Source: Drosophila persimilis
Lineage: Eukaryota > Arthropoda > Insecta > Diptera > Drosophilidae
Assembly (NCBI RefSeq): GCF_003286085.1
Contig: NW_020825329.1
Coordinates: forward strand, 1,550,001 to 1,614,000
Direction: 5' to 3'
Length of the DNA stretch: 64,000 nt
The translations under genes were made by a program, and so were the position numbers. Under the pieces are notes generated by a model. The model searched no databases. It was not told the origin of the DNA and saw nothing but the letters and a program-made list of their open reading frames with translations. Below are positions 11,405 to 23,743 of the stretch, one piece after another. Within the stretch, counting starts at the first letter, position 1, and the number at the start of each line of letters is the position of its first letter.

Positions 11405-11752
11405 ATCAGATCATTTATTGACTGGAAAATTTATGTTACACCAGAATATGTAAATACTGGAAAATTTATAACTAACCAGAATATGTAAGGACTGGAAAGT
11501 TTATAACTAACCAGAATATGTAAAGACTGGAAAATTTATAGCAAACCATAATATGTAAAGACTAGAAAAATGTATAGCAAACCAGAATATGTAAGGACTG
11601 GAAAAAAATATAGCACTGTAAGATCAACCACATTTCCCATACATATTTGGAAAATAAAAGATCGCTGATGAGGAAGAGTGGTTTCTTCCGAAACAGTTTA
11701 TATAAAAAAAAGTTTTTATGCAATTATTAATAGTATTTTTATTGTATTTGTA
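11405..11752 (+). repeat. Right inverted arm with ~36 bp tandem units
   Basis: Inverted copy of 8430-8790. The tandem units (about 11420-11610) read ACTGGAAAATTTATAGCAAA then CCAGAATATGTAA, about five times. The outer part carries the hammerhead-like core and ends in ATTGTATTTGTA near 11752, immediately before the coding-like copy B. Confidence 0.85.
11665..11693 (+). ncRNA. Hammerhead-ribozyme-like core, right arm
   Basis: CTGATGA at 11665-11671, stem II GGAAGA/TCTTCC (11672-11677 with 11684-11689, six perfect pairs, loop GTGGTT), then GAAA at 11690-11693. These are the conserved core nucleotides of the hammerhead ribozyme in the correct order and spacing. A stem III of two pairs (AC/GU) with a one-base loop could follow, with a possible cleavage triplet GUU. 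A supporting stem I is not evident. Minimal stem III is characteristic of retroelement-borne hammerheads (Penelope-like elements). Confidence 0.5.
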
Positions 11753-11765
11753 CCTTACCTTAAAT

Positions 11766-12031
11766 TGATGCGGCAAACGCACGTGCTGGCATTAAAAATG
11801 AATTTGGTTGAACCCGAAAGGACCAACACTATGGTGGTGGAATCCAATGAGGGGCTGTTAAAAAAGTGCTTTCCACTTTACAAATTGGAAGAAAAAGAAC
11901 GAATGGATGATAAGTCGTTTCCGATCGCCTGCTTCGTGCTGATGAGAAGTACCGATCGAATTACCATCAATTTCATATCAAAACGCAAATCCAAATCTAA
12001 ACAACATTGCGTTTAGTATTTTTTAAAGAGC
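11766..12031 (+). pseudogene. Coding-like fragment, copy B of a direct repeat
   Basis: Near-identical to 6575-6860. The frame is open for longer than in copy A: HVLALKMNLVEPERTN, MVVESNEGLLKK, then CFPLYKLEEKERMDDKSFPI, ending at a stop after KSKQHCV. It starts directly at the outer end of the right inverted arm. The open frame extends upstream into the arm, but that part is not credible protein. Function unknown. It is either a partial gene duplicate or part of a mobile element. Confidence 0.45.
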
Positions 12032-14039
12032 GTCTAAATAAATAAAAAAAATATCACAAACTCATTAGAAAAGACTACTTTTGGCTCACACTTACTTATA
12101 AATGTACTCGTACATATGTTTCACAAGAACATTTACATATGTACATACATACTTACGCAGGCAATGGGACTTTCATTTGCATATTTGGCGCACAATAGGC
12201 CGACAACGACCCTTCCTCTGACCCTTATGCTCTGCTCTGGTCTGTGAACGGGCACTTACAATCGTAGTTCAAAGAGAGCTTTGCTTTTGTATCACTGGCT
12301 TTTTTTTTTTTTTGGATGCGCTTTGTGTTTGTGAGTGTTATTTGTTTGTTGTTTGTTGCTGGTGCACTTGTTTGGTCAAAAAGCTGCAAACAAAGAGCCG
12401 ACTGGACCGCGTTCAGCTTACGAAGGACAACAGTCTATACTTGCCATCCGTCACGTCACCCCTGTCTGTCGACGGCTCTATGTATGTATTATTTATGCCT
12501 GCTTATATTTGTTCATTTTTGCCTTACACTTTGCCACATCTCAAATTTGTTTCGCTATTCAAAGAAAGGCTAAACAATTGCCCTCTTATGCCCTTTTATG
12601 TCCAAATACTTGTATATATTTCGTTGTAAGCTTAGCACACCCTCTATTTCCTCGGACCCAGTCGAATTTCAATTCCAGCGGACATTTGGTACTGACTTAG
12701 AAGTAAGCTCTGGGTAAAGCAAAACAATTATCCGTTGGCTTATCCGGGCATCAAAAATCTTTTAAGCATGTAGGATCCATTCAGATGACAATTTGAATAT
12801 ACAATGCTGACTTTTCGGAAGTGTGTTTCGATGTGACGAGATTATTATAATGTCGAACGAAAGCTAAGTCGATTAAGCCAAGTCAGCAGTTACAAGTCTA
12901 GTATGTACACAAAATATTTTGTTAGTGAACAGAATGAAACCAAACATTACTAAGTATAGTGAAATTGTGATCTATAGTCTAACTCAGGAAAACTTACGTT
13001 TACACATTTTACGTCGAAATTCCATAGAAATATCAATGATATACTTAATATGAATGCAAGGGCCCCAAGCAGAGAAATACTTTCCTGCTATTTTCATATA
13101 TGATATTGTCATAGAAATCTGAAATCAGAGTACATTCTGATGAAGGAGATCATCAGCCGAACAGCCGAGTCAATGTAACTATTTGCCACAACAACTTGAA
13201 CTTGAATACTCGAATTAAATAAAGATCCTATCACAACATCACACAGCACCCATATGGACGATCCTTATATAAAGCTTCTACTACAGTTAGTTCTGTATAT
13301 TTTTCGCCAGTTTAAAAACGGTATAACAATTTGAAAACTTACTTCTCAAATGGTCTATCGATTTCAGAGTCTATCTCTGAAAATGCATATTTAAATATGC
13401 ATCTAATAAGTTATATTTATGAAATATTTTCAAGCGAAGTTTGAAATTTACAAAGATATAACAAAAATGTAAGAACGTTAAATTCTTACAAATTTGACTT
13501 AATTTTGTTGCAGAAGAGATTACATCAGACGGAGGGATTACCGATAATTATTCCTTCCTCGATATATGTACATACATTTAAACCTTATAAAATGTAATGG
13601 TCGTTCAGCCTTAAATGGAATACCAATACCTCCACCAAAAAATGTATGAATGAAATAAAATGTACATGTTATCCGAAGGGTCAGTCTGACCTGTGGCACA
13701 CTCCATCAAATACGCTGGTGATTATTACACTTGTCGCAGCACATTGAGCTTAGTCTCATCGGTTTACTTGTAGCAGTCCATTAGCAGCCTCTGGGAATGC
13801 GGCGGACCGCCATCAGCAGACCCCATCCTAAATTTTCCTCTACTTATTATGTCAACTTATTGTTGGACAGAACGTGACGGAAATACGCGTATGTAATGGG
13901 TGTCTGATGATTTTTGCAGGTTTTCTCATCCAATTCTATATAATACTGTACGATGGAGGATAAGACTTTTGCTAATATCGTACTGACATATTTGACAGAA
14001 TTAGGGAATCAAATGATTTTAATGGACGGTACTGAAAGA

Positions 14040-14340
14040 ATACAGGGGTATATTAGATTGGGTAGATATTTGTAACAGACAGAAGGAAGCGTTTCCGAAC
14101 TCATAGGATATATACATACATATTATGTACATGCCTATCTGTCCGTCCCGCTTACATTTAGTCATCGGAGGCACCTCGAGGTGCTAGAGCAAACAAATTT
14201 TGTGTACGTCTATACATAAAACTTAAAATATTTTAAAAATTTTGTCAAGCTCATAACTCATAATAAGTCACCTCAAACGGCGAAAATCTATAGCATCCCA
14301 AATTTTGAAGATAAGAAAAAACCGACAACAAGTTGGCTGA
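14040..14340 (-). mobile_element. Degenerate DINE-1-like fragment
   Basis: The order is GTAACAGACAGAAGGAAGCG, TATACATA, CTGTCCGTCC, then GCTAGAGCAAACAAATTTTG and GGCGAAAATCTATAGCATCC. This is the DINE layout in reverse orientation, heavily diverged. Confidence 0.5.
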
Positions 14341-17300
14341 ATCCTATATTTATGTACATATAGAAAAGTTCAAACAGGGTTATATCCGAAAACATTCATA
14401 CAATGGAATAAAAGAGAGGTTTTCCTATAAATGTAATGTGAGCGAACGATAAAATCCTTTACGAAAGGACGAAAACTTGCAGAAACCCTTTTTTATTCAG
14501 GCAGTATACTTATTTAAATCCCAGAGCCTTATGAATGAGACCTCGCATATGGTGCTGTGTCGTCTAAAACGAATCAGGTTTTTATTGCTCTTAAATTACT
14601 CGAAATATGACCACTTGCCCAGTCAATAAATATTATATGCGAGTTCGGGTGTATTGTAGCTGTAGGTCTCGGTATGTCGACATCAGTGACCACAAATCGA
14701 AACTTTATCATGAAAACCTTTGTTGGTCTCAGGCGCCCAGCTCGAAATATAGTCCCAGTGCGTAGATGAGTTCAGTATTGTAGTCTTTTTAAATAAACAT
14801 TGGGGGTGGATTGGATTCCAGACGTTTAATGGGAGTTTGTTAGTTCTCTATCCAGCCGATTGATAAGATCTTTCAACATACGATTGCGACCTTGCAAATT
14901 TTGTAGCCTGGCCAATTGCTCTTCGCACTGAATTCCCAGTCAGGTCAGTATATACTAGGAGAAGTACTTTGATATTATATCCGGTTATGTTTCGGAGTTT
15001 CTTGTTTTGAATAAATTCCTTTCCACGACTTGAGTTGACTTTAATATTTGGAACTTTTTTACCGTCTGAAACAATATAAAACAATGAAATGAAAATATAA
15101 GGAAGTGACTGAGACCTTATTCTTTCCCGCAGAAACGAATACTATAAAAACGTTTGACAATGAAGTAATTATACAAGCAACATCTGAAGCGCATCTGGAG
15201 TCCATCTGGCATAAATATAATTGTATATGATGCATACACTGCAAAAATATCAGAGAAGCCTATAATCCAGTGACTCAACAATGAGATACCAGGTATCGTA
15301 CTACAGGAGCTTTGAAGCTGAAATTATATCAAGGCATCAGAGTGTGAATTGCGATTGCGTTCATTTCACATTTATTCGTTTTTCTTGAAGTTTCTTTTGT
15401 AGATATGTATGTATATAATCCATTTGGATACAAATCGGCCCACTAAATGAGCGAGAGTTAGACAGAAGAAAGAGGTGAAAGAGAGAGCGGTGCCTGAAAG
15501 CTTGATTTCCTAGTTCCCACTACAATAATAATCCGATCGAAAGCTGATTTTTGGGAATCGAGTAGACAAGATCATTATTTATTCTGCCTTATTGTATCTT
15601 TAAATTGTTGGATGCCACACAGGAGGGTTTTTTGTATCTTAATCTACGTAGTAGGTAGGTCTTAGATGATTAGAACTACAATAGACCACCGAAAATCAAG
15701 TACGGTTCTATCATACCTACTAGAATATCAGAGGCAATACTCAGAGAATAGTTGAGATGGCTAAGAAGAACTGGCTGGTGAAAAGTGCGTGCAACACCAA
15801 CTCTGGTCGTTGGTAAGGTTGTTATGGTACGTACATATGTATGTATGTATGCATGTAACTAAACAACAAAAAGCAGCAAAGGAGAGCGTGTGACGATCGG
15901 CAACTAGATTGAGACAAGGACTGTGACTGAGACTGCGGCTGAGATGGAGACGGAGACTCCAGCGTAAAGTGGTTTCCTTTCCCCTTCTCTTCCTCTCGTT
16001 TGGGCAATGGCAATACATCATGTTGCGTTTGCCAAAGTCGCAGTCGCAGTCGCAAGTCGTTGACTTGGACTTGCAGTTATTTTTTCGCTTCTTTCGTTTT
16101 GTGTTTTCTTCGTTGCATATGTATACGGCATGTACGTATAGATGTACATATATATGAATGTATGTATAGGCATGCCATAAAACGAGGAGAACGTTCATAC
16201 ATATGTGACTTGTTCACATACGAATAGTATTTGTTTATGTATGTAAGCAGAAAGCTTGCGTACTCGACGATGTGCCAATATACATATGTATCTACAATAC
16301 GTGTACATATTTATATATTTTTATGCATACAAATCGTTATCTTTGTCCCACCATTATTATTATTATTAATATTTTGTTCTATGCTCTTAGTTATAATCAA
16401 TTGCCTTGCAACCATTGATATGCTGCGTTACCGGTTGCCTGTGGCCAGTTAAAGATTGGGACAAGTGTGAAGTCGAGGACGCAGGGCGAAATTTCGCAAA
16501 GCCAGTTTTCTGATTTTCACTTGTTTCTTTGTATTGTATTGCGGCATTCCATGTGAACAAGAACAAAGCAAACACAAGAAAAAATACCACGTCTTGGGGG
16601 CCGAAGCTTTAGATACCCTTACCGCTATGTTCCTAACGTACATATATAACGTATATATTTATTCATATATAGGCATTGGTACTTGGCCCTTAATCTCACT
16701 ATTATATATATAAACAAGTTTTCTGTCATCGTCGTCGTCGTGGGGTTGCACTTGGACAGGAGCTTTCCCTGTAGTATTATATAAAATAGTTTGGCATATA
16801 GCTTCGAAACTAACTTTAAGGGATCGACAGTACATCAGTATGAATATAGGCAAGGTATTATTGTACAAATCCTGCAAACATAATATGAAATGAGCGAGTA
16901 ATCGAATTAAGTGAGGATCGAGTAATCGCCGTTTGCGTTCAATTCTGAGTGTTCTGTGCCAAAATAAAAGAACATGAAGAGAATGGAAAAATTGAGAAAG
17001 ATCGAAGTTCACTAAACATAAAACGATTGAATTTAATAATATAAATAAAACCATTTGAATAAATTCATCCAGTAAAAATATAAATGCGAGACGCCCTGCT
17101 TCGAACTTACTTCATCCGGGACTATGTATACGCGATTCGTACAAGTCCCCCCACACTTATGTCCTTTTCTGCGTTTCAAGCTTCTGCACAAAAAAATAAT
17201 TTGAATACTAATATTTTTTTTATATGCATATGCTATACTACATAACTTGAAATAAGAAAACAACATACATATGTACATAACAAGGGAAGTGAATTTTACT

Positions 17301-17714
17301 ATATTCATAGGACTATATAACAGCTTTAAGATGTACATAGTCATAGTATTTTTATACAATTCAATTTGTTGTTGAGTTATAGACCTCCAGATGAAATTTC
17401 ATTCTCTAAAGTTTGTTTAGTTATCATCATAAACTAACCGTCTATTTTAATATCTACGTATTTTTTCCAATTAGCACAAATTAGATCTTCGGAAGAGAGA
17501 CGACGTGTGAGTACATGTTGCAAAAAATAATGAAGAAACTGTAGTTAAAAACAGTAATCACGAAGAATAAACATTACCACCAATTAAGTAATCCGACGAC
17601 TTTTAGTATATTTTCTTACAGAATTTCTAGAGCGGATTTTTACTTACTTGTAGCGAACTCACTAAAGATCCCTATACATACATACATACATACATACATA
17701 AAGATACATATATT

Positions 17715-17746
<32 letters not shown>

Positions 17747-18054
17747 AGTGTACTTTTGAAGCACTAATCAACCATATTCATATCAAAACTCAGAGGCCAA
17801 ATGTCATTGTTTCTTTGAACGCTTTCGCTGTCGCTGTTTTCCTGCACTCGTAGAAAACCAAGACAAACGCATCGTTTGTAGACCGAACCTAAAGTAAAGC
17901 AGTTCTCATCTTAACAAACAATACAGCTTTTGTTCTCGACGCAATACTGACTCACTTGATAGTAATCTAGGGTGGACGTTCATTCGTATTTTAGAAACTT
18001 TGAAATTGTATTCTTTAAATATTTCATCTTAGTCCCATACAGTAGTTAAAAATA

Positions 18055-18260
18055 TTGACCTTTTATATCCGATACGATACGATACTCAAAGAGTAGGGAT
18101 ATATTACATTTGTGATGGGTGTGGATGTGTGATTCCTCATCATAAGATAACATAAGATATATACTGACTGCCTATCTGATATAAAAGTAGAGTCGCTGCA
18201 CTGACCGGGGCCCTCAACGTTACCGCTCGATTCTACACGTCTAGTGGGATGGAAATTTTT
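18055..18260 (-). mobile_element. Rearranged DINE-1-like fragment
   Basis: Contains ATATCCGATACGATACGATA near a GATGGGTGTGGATGTGTGA segment that resembles the DINE 3' end, followed by a CAACGTTACCGCTCG piece like the reversed 5' end. Internal parts are missing. Confidence 0.4.
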
Positions 18261-21200
18261 TCTTCGTTAAGGCTCTAATAGTATCTAATTTCCCACCCCA
18301 CCCGATCATAGTGCTATATTATAGTACGTTGCTATACTATAGATACAACATTATTTTATTTGAAACTACCCAGACGGTCCGGAACTGAAATACTATGAAC
18401 CGCTGTTTTTAATTCCTACTTCAAACTAAGTCTCATTTGCATAACTCTGATAAGAAAAACAGGCCAACAAAAAGATATGCGCGGACAGAAACAGAGACAA
18501 GTGGATCTGTCTGTGTCTGGACATAAATTGAACAACATCCTCGATCTGGTTGTCGTCATCGTTTGCTTCTGCGCCCGATATTTCTCGAAAGATAAAGACA
18601 CCTATACTTCAATCTCTAGATGGTTTGAGCTTTGGCTTTGGCTTCGTCCGGCAAAAACAGGAAACAACATTGTAAGTTTTTATCGGAGGTAGCCCTATGA
18701 GTATATTGGACTTGCCAAATCGTCATAGGTGCATAAGCAATGAATTTGTGCTTGAATCTTAGCAATCAGCAATGTTAAAAACTCTGCAATTCATTTTATC
18801 CCTTGGAGGGACTGTAGTACGCCATAAGATACTAGCTCCCATCCCTGTGTAGTTTACCTGGAAAAACTGCAAATACCCATTAGTTTTCCAGGGTGTGCAG
18901 GCTTCGTGTCTCTGAACCTATGCCGTCTTTCTTGTTTTATTTTATTGATTTCTTGTATTCGCATTCACCTGTTGTTATTTTGAGTGTGTTTATTTTTGCG
19001 TCGACGGAAAAAAACAGCATCAACATCGACAATACAACTAGTTTTCCATGTGCATTCCGGTCGACTGTCGTCTCATGTCGTCCCGGCGGATCGACGCTGT
19101 TCGTGGCGTCGCAATTCGGATTCGGACTTTATCTATATAACCCAAAACACGTTTTTCGCTGCATTTTCTCAATAGACTGACACATGCAAGCTCCAAGCTC
19201 TTTCGCATACGAGTATTTAGCTATGTACATATAAATGTTTGTACGTATAAATGCAAGTGTGTGTTTATGTATGAAGTTGTACACATGCGCGGATATTTAT
19301 GCATTATGCGTAACAAAACCAGGCTCCAGTCCAGTCAACTTATCACTAAAATTTTCGCCTTACCATTTGCAAAAACCAAATCTAAAGAAATAAGAAATGT
19401 TTCAGTACGATGCAAATCTGTTATCACATTAAGCAGTACTCTACTCGTAGTTTAGATACTTAAATAAATCTTCGTCTAAGTTATTTCACTCCGAGACGTT
19501 ACCCTACTACTAGCTGCCTATATAGAAATATAGAAATAGTTAGCCAGTCTTAAAACTTACACGTTTCTAATTCTATTTGAAATCAAAATTTCCGCGACTA
19601 AAGCAAGCACGAAAATGCGTGAGTAAGTAAATTCAGAAAAATTATACTATTCAATTTCTAGTTCTTTGCGTATGCTGCCAGGTTTTCCGGTCGGCTCGAT
19701 TAACTAGCCGAGCTTGGAACTGGATAAAAAACCTGTCATTCTGCCTCGGAACGAACTCTTCAAGTTAAGTCTAATGATAGTGCGTGCAATCGTGTGAGTG
19801 CACCTCTTTGGAATCTACATACGGGTATACCTTCGACGGAATGACGTTTTTGGATACAGACGAAAAGAGTAATTTATTGCACAAAGAAAATATTTCAGAG
19901 TGGTAAAAATGGATTTTAAGGATTAAATCAAAATCTAATTCATTTAAATGTTTTTAGTAAATAATGCGCATTCACATCCCTACCGCAAACGGGAAAACTC
20001 CGTTGCGGCCCACTTTTATTTATGTTTACGATTAATCAAATTCGAATTGTCGCGATCGGGTAACTATTACACCCAGCATAAATACGTTATTATTGCCAGC
20101 CAAACTTCGACAGTATTGAAATCTTTTTCCCTCTAAATTTTAGAGGAATATTTGGTAGCTTTCCTTTTAACTCCAAAAATATGGATAGCTGACTATATAG
20201 CGTTCTTTCTTGTTACACTGTCAGGTAGATGTTGAGATGTTCCTTGGATATGCTCCCCACCACATAACATATGGGAGTATTTCCCGTGGCTGTAAGCAAA
20301 TTGTCTAAGACATTTTTAGATGGCCGCATATTCTCTTTGTTGTTGCATCATTATGCGGTAGAAATACTGTGCGGAGGGGAAGTTGGAAGTCCATCGAGGA
20401 TTTCTTCTTAAATGTTTGCTTGTATCATTGTTTCGCCTTTGATTATCTCTTTGATGTAACCGTGGAGTGGACCTTATTATAAACGCTATGCCTGTGCCTC
20501 CAGTCGCGAGTCGCCAGAATTTATGGCGTTCCACGCTGACACCCCTGGACAACACAAACAAACCCAACAAACAATCGACAAGCGGCAACAAAAACAAATA
20601 ATTTGACAGATGTACCAATATTATTAAGCCTCTCTTTGAGCAACAGAACAGTTAAGAGTACTAGCAGCATTAGCATCAATTCAACAACACGGGGATGGGA
20701 AGAGCTGGAGCTGACAGCAGGTAAATTTTAGATGTACATACGTCGTGGTTCGATCTTAAACATAAAATCGTATTGGAGTGTATGAAGCGCATGCGCAGTG
20801 TCGCTCTAAACAGGAACGGAACTGAAATTAAGAACGATAACACCGCAAATCACACAATGTCAGTGAACGATTAATTCAAAAATCGTACTCAATTTTCGTG
20901 CGATTGCAATTGCATGCATACACTGATATATCTATGGACATATATAAGTATGTATGTATGTATACCTACAGAGGTACATATGTATGCATGTATGTATATG
21001 CAACAAACCAGTCTGAACCATCGAATACACGATCTGCAACTCCTTGGAGCCGCTACTGACGAGATCTGTTGGCCCCTTTGCCACCACAGCGCGAGCTTCA
21101 ATTCCAGTTCCCTGTCCCAGCCCCAGTCCCAGCAACACCATCAAAGATCTTCTCGCGTGGCAAGTGCACCTGTCGCGACCAATGCTTGTGTGCAGAAAGT

Positions 21201-22378
21201 CCAGACGAAGCCAGACCAGATTTTAGCACTGCAGGTCCGATACAATTAGCATGTTATAAGAGTTCAGAGAAGTAAACTTTTACCGGCTTTCATATTTAAG
21301 GTTATATATTTCGTAATGTCTTCATCGTTCGATTAAAGACGGATTTGCTAAAATTTCAAGGAACTTATGGAAGCATGAGAAAAAGGTGTGCTTCATTTGA
21401 TTAGTTACAGTAAGTATAAAGCACTCACCTATGCAATCTACCTAAAGGGTAGAGTTCCATTAATTATTGTGATGAGTATCCCTTCTCTGACTAGGTTCAT
21501 TGGTCGTACATAGTATATGCAATCATACCTATATATTCCTATAAGTACTTGCATACATACATTTAATTGTACAGTTGTTTTATGGCACTTTTGCATATTC
21601 ACATTGGTATTGCGTCACATTTAACTCTTTGCTATAAGTTTTAGAACGCATTGGAAATAAATAATATCACGATAGCCGTATGTAGAGAATATTTATTTAT
21701 TTTCGGTAATATTTATTTTATCTATATCTTTGAATGTATTTGTGTCGAGACAGTCAATATCATTAGCAACGACAGCAATTATACTTATGTACATAAGCAA
21801 ATAAAATCGGCGCTCCCAATCACTACGTTTATTCATTTTTTTTTTTAATTGATAAGTGTTTGACCTCTATATTGCCAGTTCAAATTTAGTTGTTTGTGCA
21901 TGTTTTTGTTTGTAATCGATCGAGGCATTTCGACAGTTCAATTCAGTATCTCAAAATTTGTTCATTTATTGCATTTTAACAGAACACTAGTTACTCGTCT
22001 CCAAATAAAACGAATAATTTCGTTATTTATCTGAGCTTATTTTTTTCTATCCTTCTATATCCAATTAAGGTATGAGGGCTAGTCAGGGATTTTTGAATTC
22101 AGATTTCAGTGATCTCGCACGCGCGAAACCACGCACAATGAGCCAACGACAACTGTAACGGTAATTGTGGCGGAAAAACGACGCGTGTTTGAAGTACCAC
22201 CAACTCTGCGGCGTGGCACCGTGGCAATGTTTGTCGCCTGAATTCCAATTTCAAGTCCGCATCCACCGAAGAGAGAGATGACTGCAAAGCGCTCACACTG
22301 TCGCTGTCACGCTGAGCAACAAAGCTCGCTACGCCAAAGAGACCCGGACAAGTTTTCGTTCAGAGAGAACTTCAGTCG

Positions 22379-22640
22379 AACAGCATAAGAACAATATTAA
22401 GGTGGTTTTGTCTCTCTCTCTCTCTCCCTCTCTCTTTAAACTAAGAGAAAAATTTTCCCTGGTTTGGATTGGTTGGAATGAGAGCAGCCAATAGGAACAT
22501 ATGGAAATTTAATGTTAACAGATAGAGAGAGGGTAAGTTACTTTCACTGTTAATTTAATGTTAACGGAGAGAGTGAGAGAGAGAGAGAGTCTGGTAGTTA
22601 CTTACTCTCACTGTTACTTACATACTCTCTCTAAGCTGGA
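22379..22640. promoter_or_regulatory. GAGA-rich (CT)n/(GA)n region
   Basis: TCTCTCTCTCTCTCCCTCTC at about 22409-22435 and GAGAGAGTGAGAGAGAGAGA at about 22565-22588, with two partly repeated blocks containing TTTAATGTTAAC (22508 and 22553). GAGA tracts bind GAGA factor/CLAMP in Drosophila, and here they lie just upstream of an Inr+DPE pair. Confidence 0.5.
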
Positions 22641-22778
22641 TTTACTTAAAAATCAAATTAACTTCCGATTTGGAATTGATCTCCGCCTCCCGTTGCTGAT
22701 TGGCAATGTAAGAGCCCTGCAAGAGCATACATAGTGCATAAGAGATGTATAGAATCATTCGAGTCAGACTCTTTCAGC

Positions 22779-22812
22779 TCAGTTTCAGTTCTCACAGACG
22801 AGCTGCCAGACA
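22779..22812 (+). promoter_or_regulatory. Core promoter: Inr plus DPE
   Basis: TCAGTT at 22779-22784 matches the Drosophila initiator (TCAKTY) with A+1 at 22781. AGACA at 22808-22812 matches the downstream promoter element (RGWYV) at exactly +28 to +32. The spacing is the strict one required for DPE function. The transcript it would start is not identified: downstream sequence to 23200 has only a short coding-like stretch. It could belong to an LTR, since such promoters are common in Drosophila retrotransposons. Confidence 0.45.
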
Positions 22813-23052
22813 TTTAACCACATTGATTTATTCCGCAGGAAGGAGAGAAGGAGTAAGATTTTGTTTTCGGGAAGCATTAAAACCAATTTAACTAAATTTG
22901 TTGCTAATTAGATACTGTGCTGCGCGCCATCCTTCTACTGATTGATGATTGTGGTGTTACCATTGTAAACCCAAATTTTACAGATATATATGAAATATAA
23001 TAAATGTTCAATTTTTTCATTTGAAAAAAATTAACCTGTATATAAATATGAC

Positions 23053-23153
23053 GTAGGAATTGTCCAGAGGTGCTTTGAAACATGCAAGGCCTACAAACTA
23101 ATGGGTCTCCAGAAGGATGCCAAAGAGAAGGAGATTAAGAAAGGAAATTATTA
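23053..23153 (+). other. Short coding-like stretch
   Basis: About 30 open codons (VQRCFETCKAYKLMGL, then KDAKEKEIKKGNY, then stop) with protein-like composition in an AT-rich context, about 270 bases downstream of the Inr+DPE promoter. No ATG at the start. It might be an exon or a gene relic. No family recognised. Confidence 0.2.
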
Positions 23154-23660
23154 AAGGAAATAGAACTGCAATAGGCAGCAAGATTAAATATTAAGAATCG
23201 AGTGCTAGAAAAGCAGGCGAAAACAAAAATCACGTAGTAGTTTCCGTTACAAAACCCGATTTTAAATATAACAGCAAATATAAACCGTTAAAAAGTTCAT
23301 TGACGGGGAATTTCTTGGCCGTCAGGTGGGTCTGTGAAAATTTCATCCCTGTGTAGTTGCCATATTTTCGATAAGCTACAAATACAAAACTACGTTCTTG
23401 CTTCTTTGCGCTGCTTTTACAGACCAGATACACCCGATAACGATACTGATAAGAAGTGGGTAGAAGCGGCATGTCTATCGAATTTTAATTTAATTTTTCA
23501 AGCTAAAAACGTTGGGTAAAACTCGAGAGATCCATATTTGAACCGATATATAATTGTATATCGGCCTGAATCGCATGTATAATGTTGCTGTGACCAGTTG
23601 TTAAATTTTGCAATATTTTTCGTTTTTAATAAAACTCATATAATATTAATATTAATTCAT

Positions 23661-23675
23661 TTTATTTATTTATTT
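23661..23675 (-). terminator. Polyadenylation signal (AATAAA, minus strand)
   Basis: TTTATTTATTTATTT on the plus strand gives overlapping AATAAA hexamers on the minus strand, about 70-80 bases after the stop codon of the zinc-finger ORF at 23744. Confidence 0.4.
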
Positions 23676-23743
23676 AGCTTCTGCGGGTTCCTAGCCTTAT
23701 GTATTCTATTGGCAGATTGCCAAGTTCTTATTATTCTTTACTT

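Larger units (their letters stand above)
8430..11752. mobile_element. 3.3 kb element with long inverted terminal repeats
   Basis: Arms of about 350 bases (8430-8790 and 11405-11752) are inverted copies of each other. From the outside inwards each has a shared AT-rich end, a block with a hammerhead-like core, a block reading TGGGAAATGTGG or its complement, and an array of ~36 bp units. The interior has coding-like scraps on both strands (minus about 9030-9240, plus 10902-11063) and a DINE-like insertion at 9926-10897, which means the resident element is older than the insertion. Without it the element is about 2.35 kb. Long, internally repetitive arms recall Foldback/Galileo-type elements, while inverted 'LTRs' with hammerheads recall Penelope-like retroelements. 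I see no transposase, reverse transcriptase or GIY-YIG motif, so the class is open. Confidence 0.7.
12032..22378. other. Long gene-poor spacer
   Basis: No exon with coding character and matching splice sites was found in about 10 kb. Visible content: a poly-T run (12300-12314), degenerate DINE-like pieces (about 14040-14340 and 18055-18260), CATA and TA microsatellites (15830-15860, 17670-17750, 20940-20995), and short AT-rich unique sequence. Three overlapping open frames at 12312-12700 and 20880-21275 look like chance. It may include the 5' intron of a neighbouring gene. Confidence 0.5.

Noticed and set aside
12312-12700. Three overlapping plus-strand ORFs of 85-121 codons with hydrophobic N termini
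   Set aside because: All three frames are open at once, the sequence follows a poly-T run, and no splice or domain evidence supports any of them.
15761-16227. Overlapping ORFs on both strands, one Ser/Gln-rich
   Set aside because: They are translations of simple repeats (AGTCGC, CATA), open in several frames.
20880-21275. Overlapping plus and minus ORFs of 60-111 codons, one Ser/Gln-rich
   Set aside because: They start in a CATA microsatellite, are mutually overlapping, and have no acceptor or donor in consistent phase.
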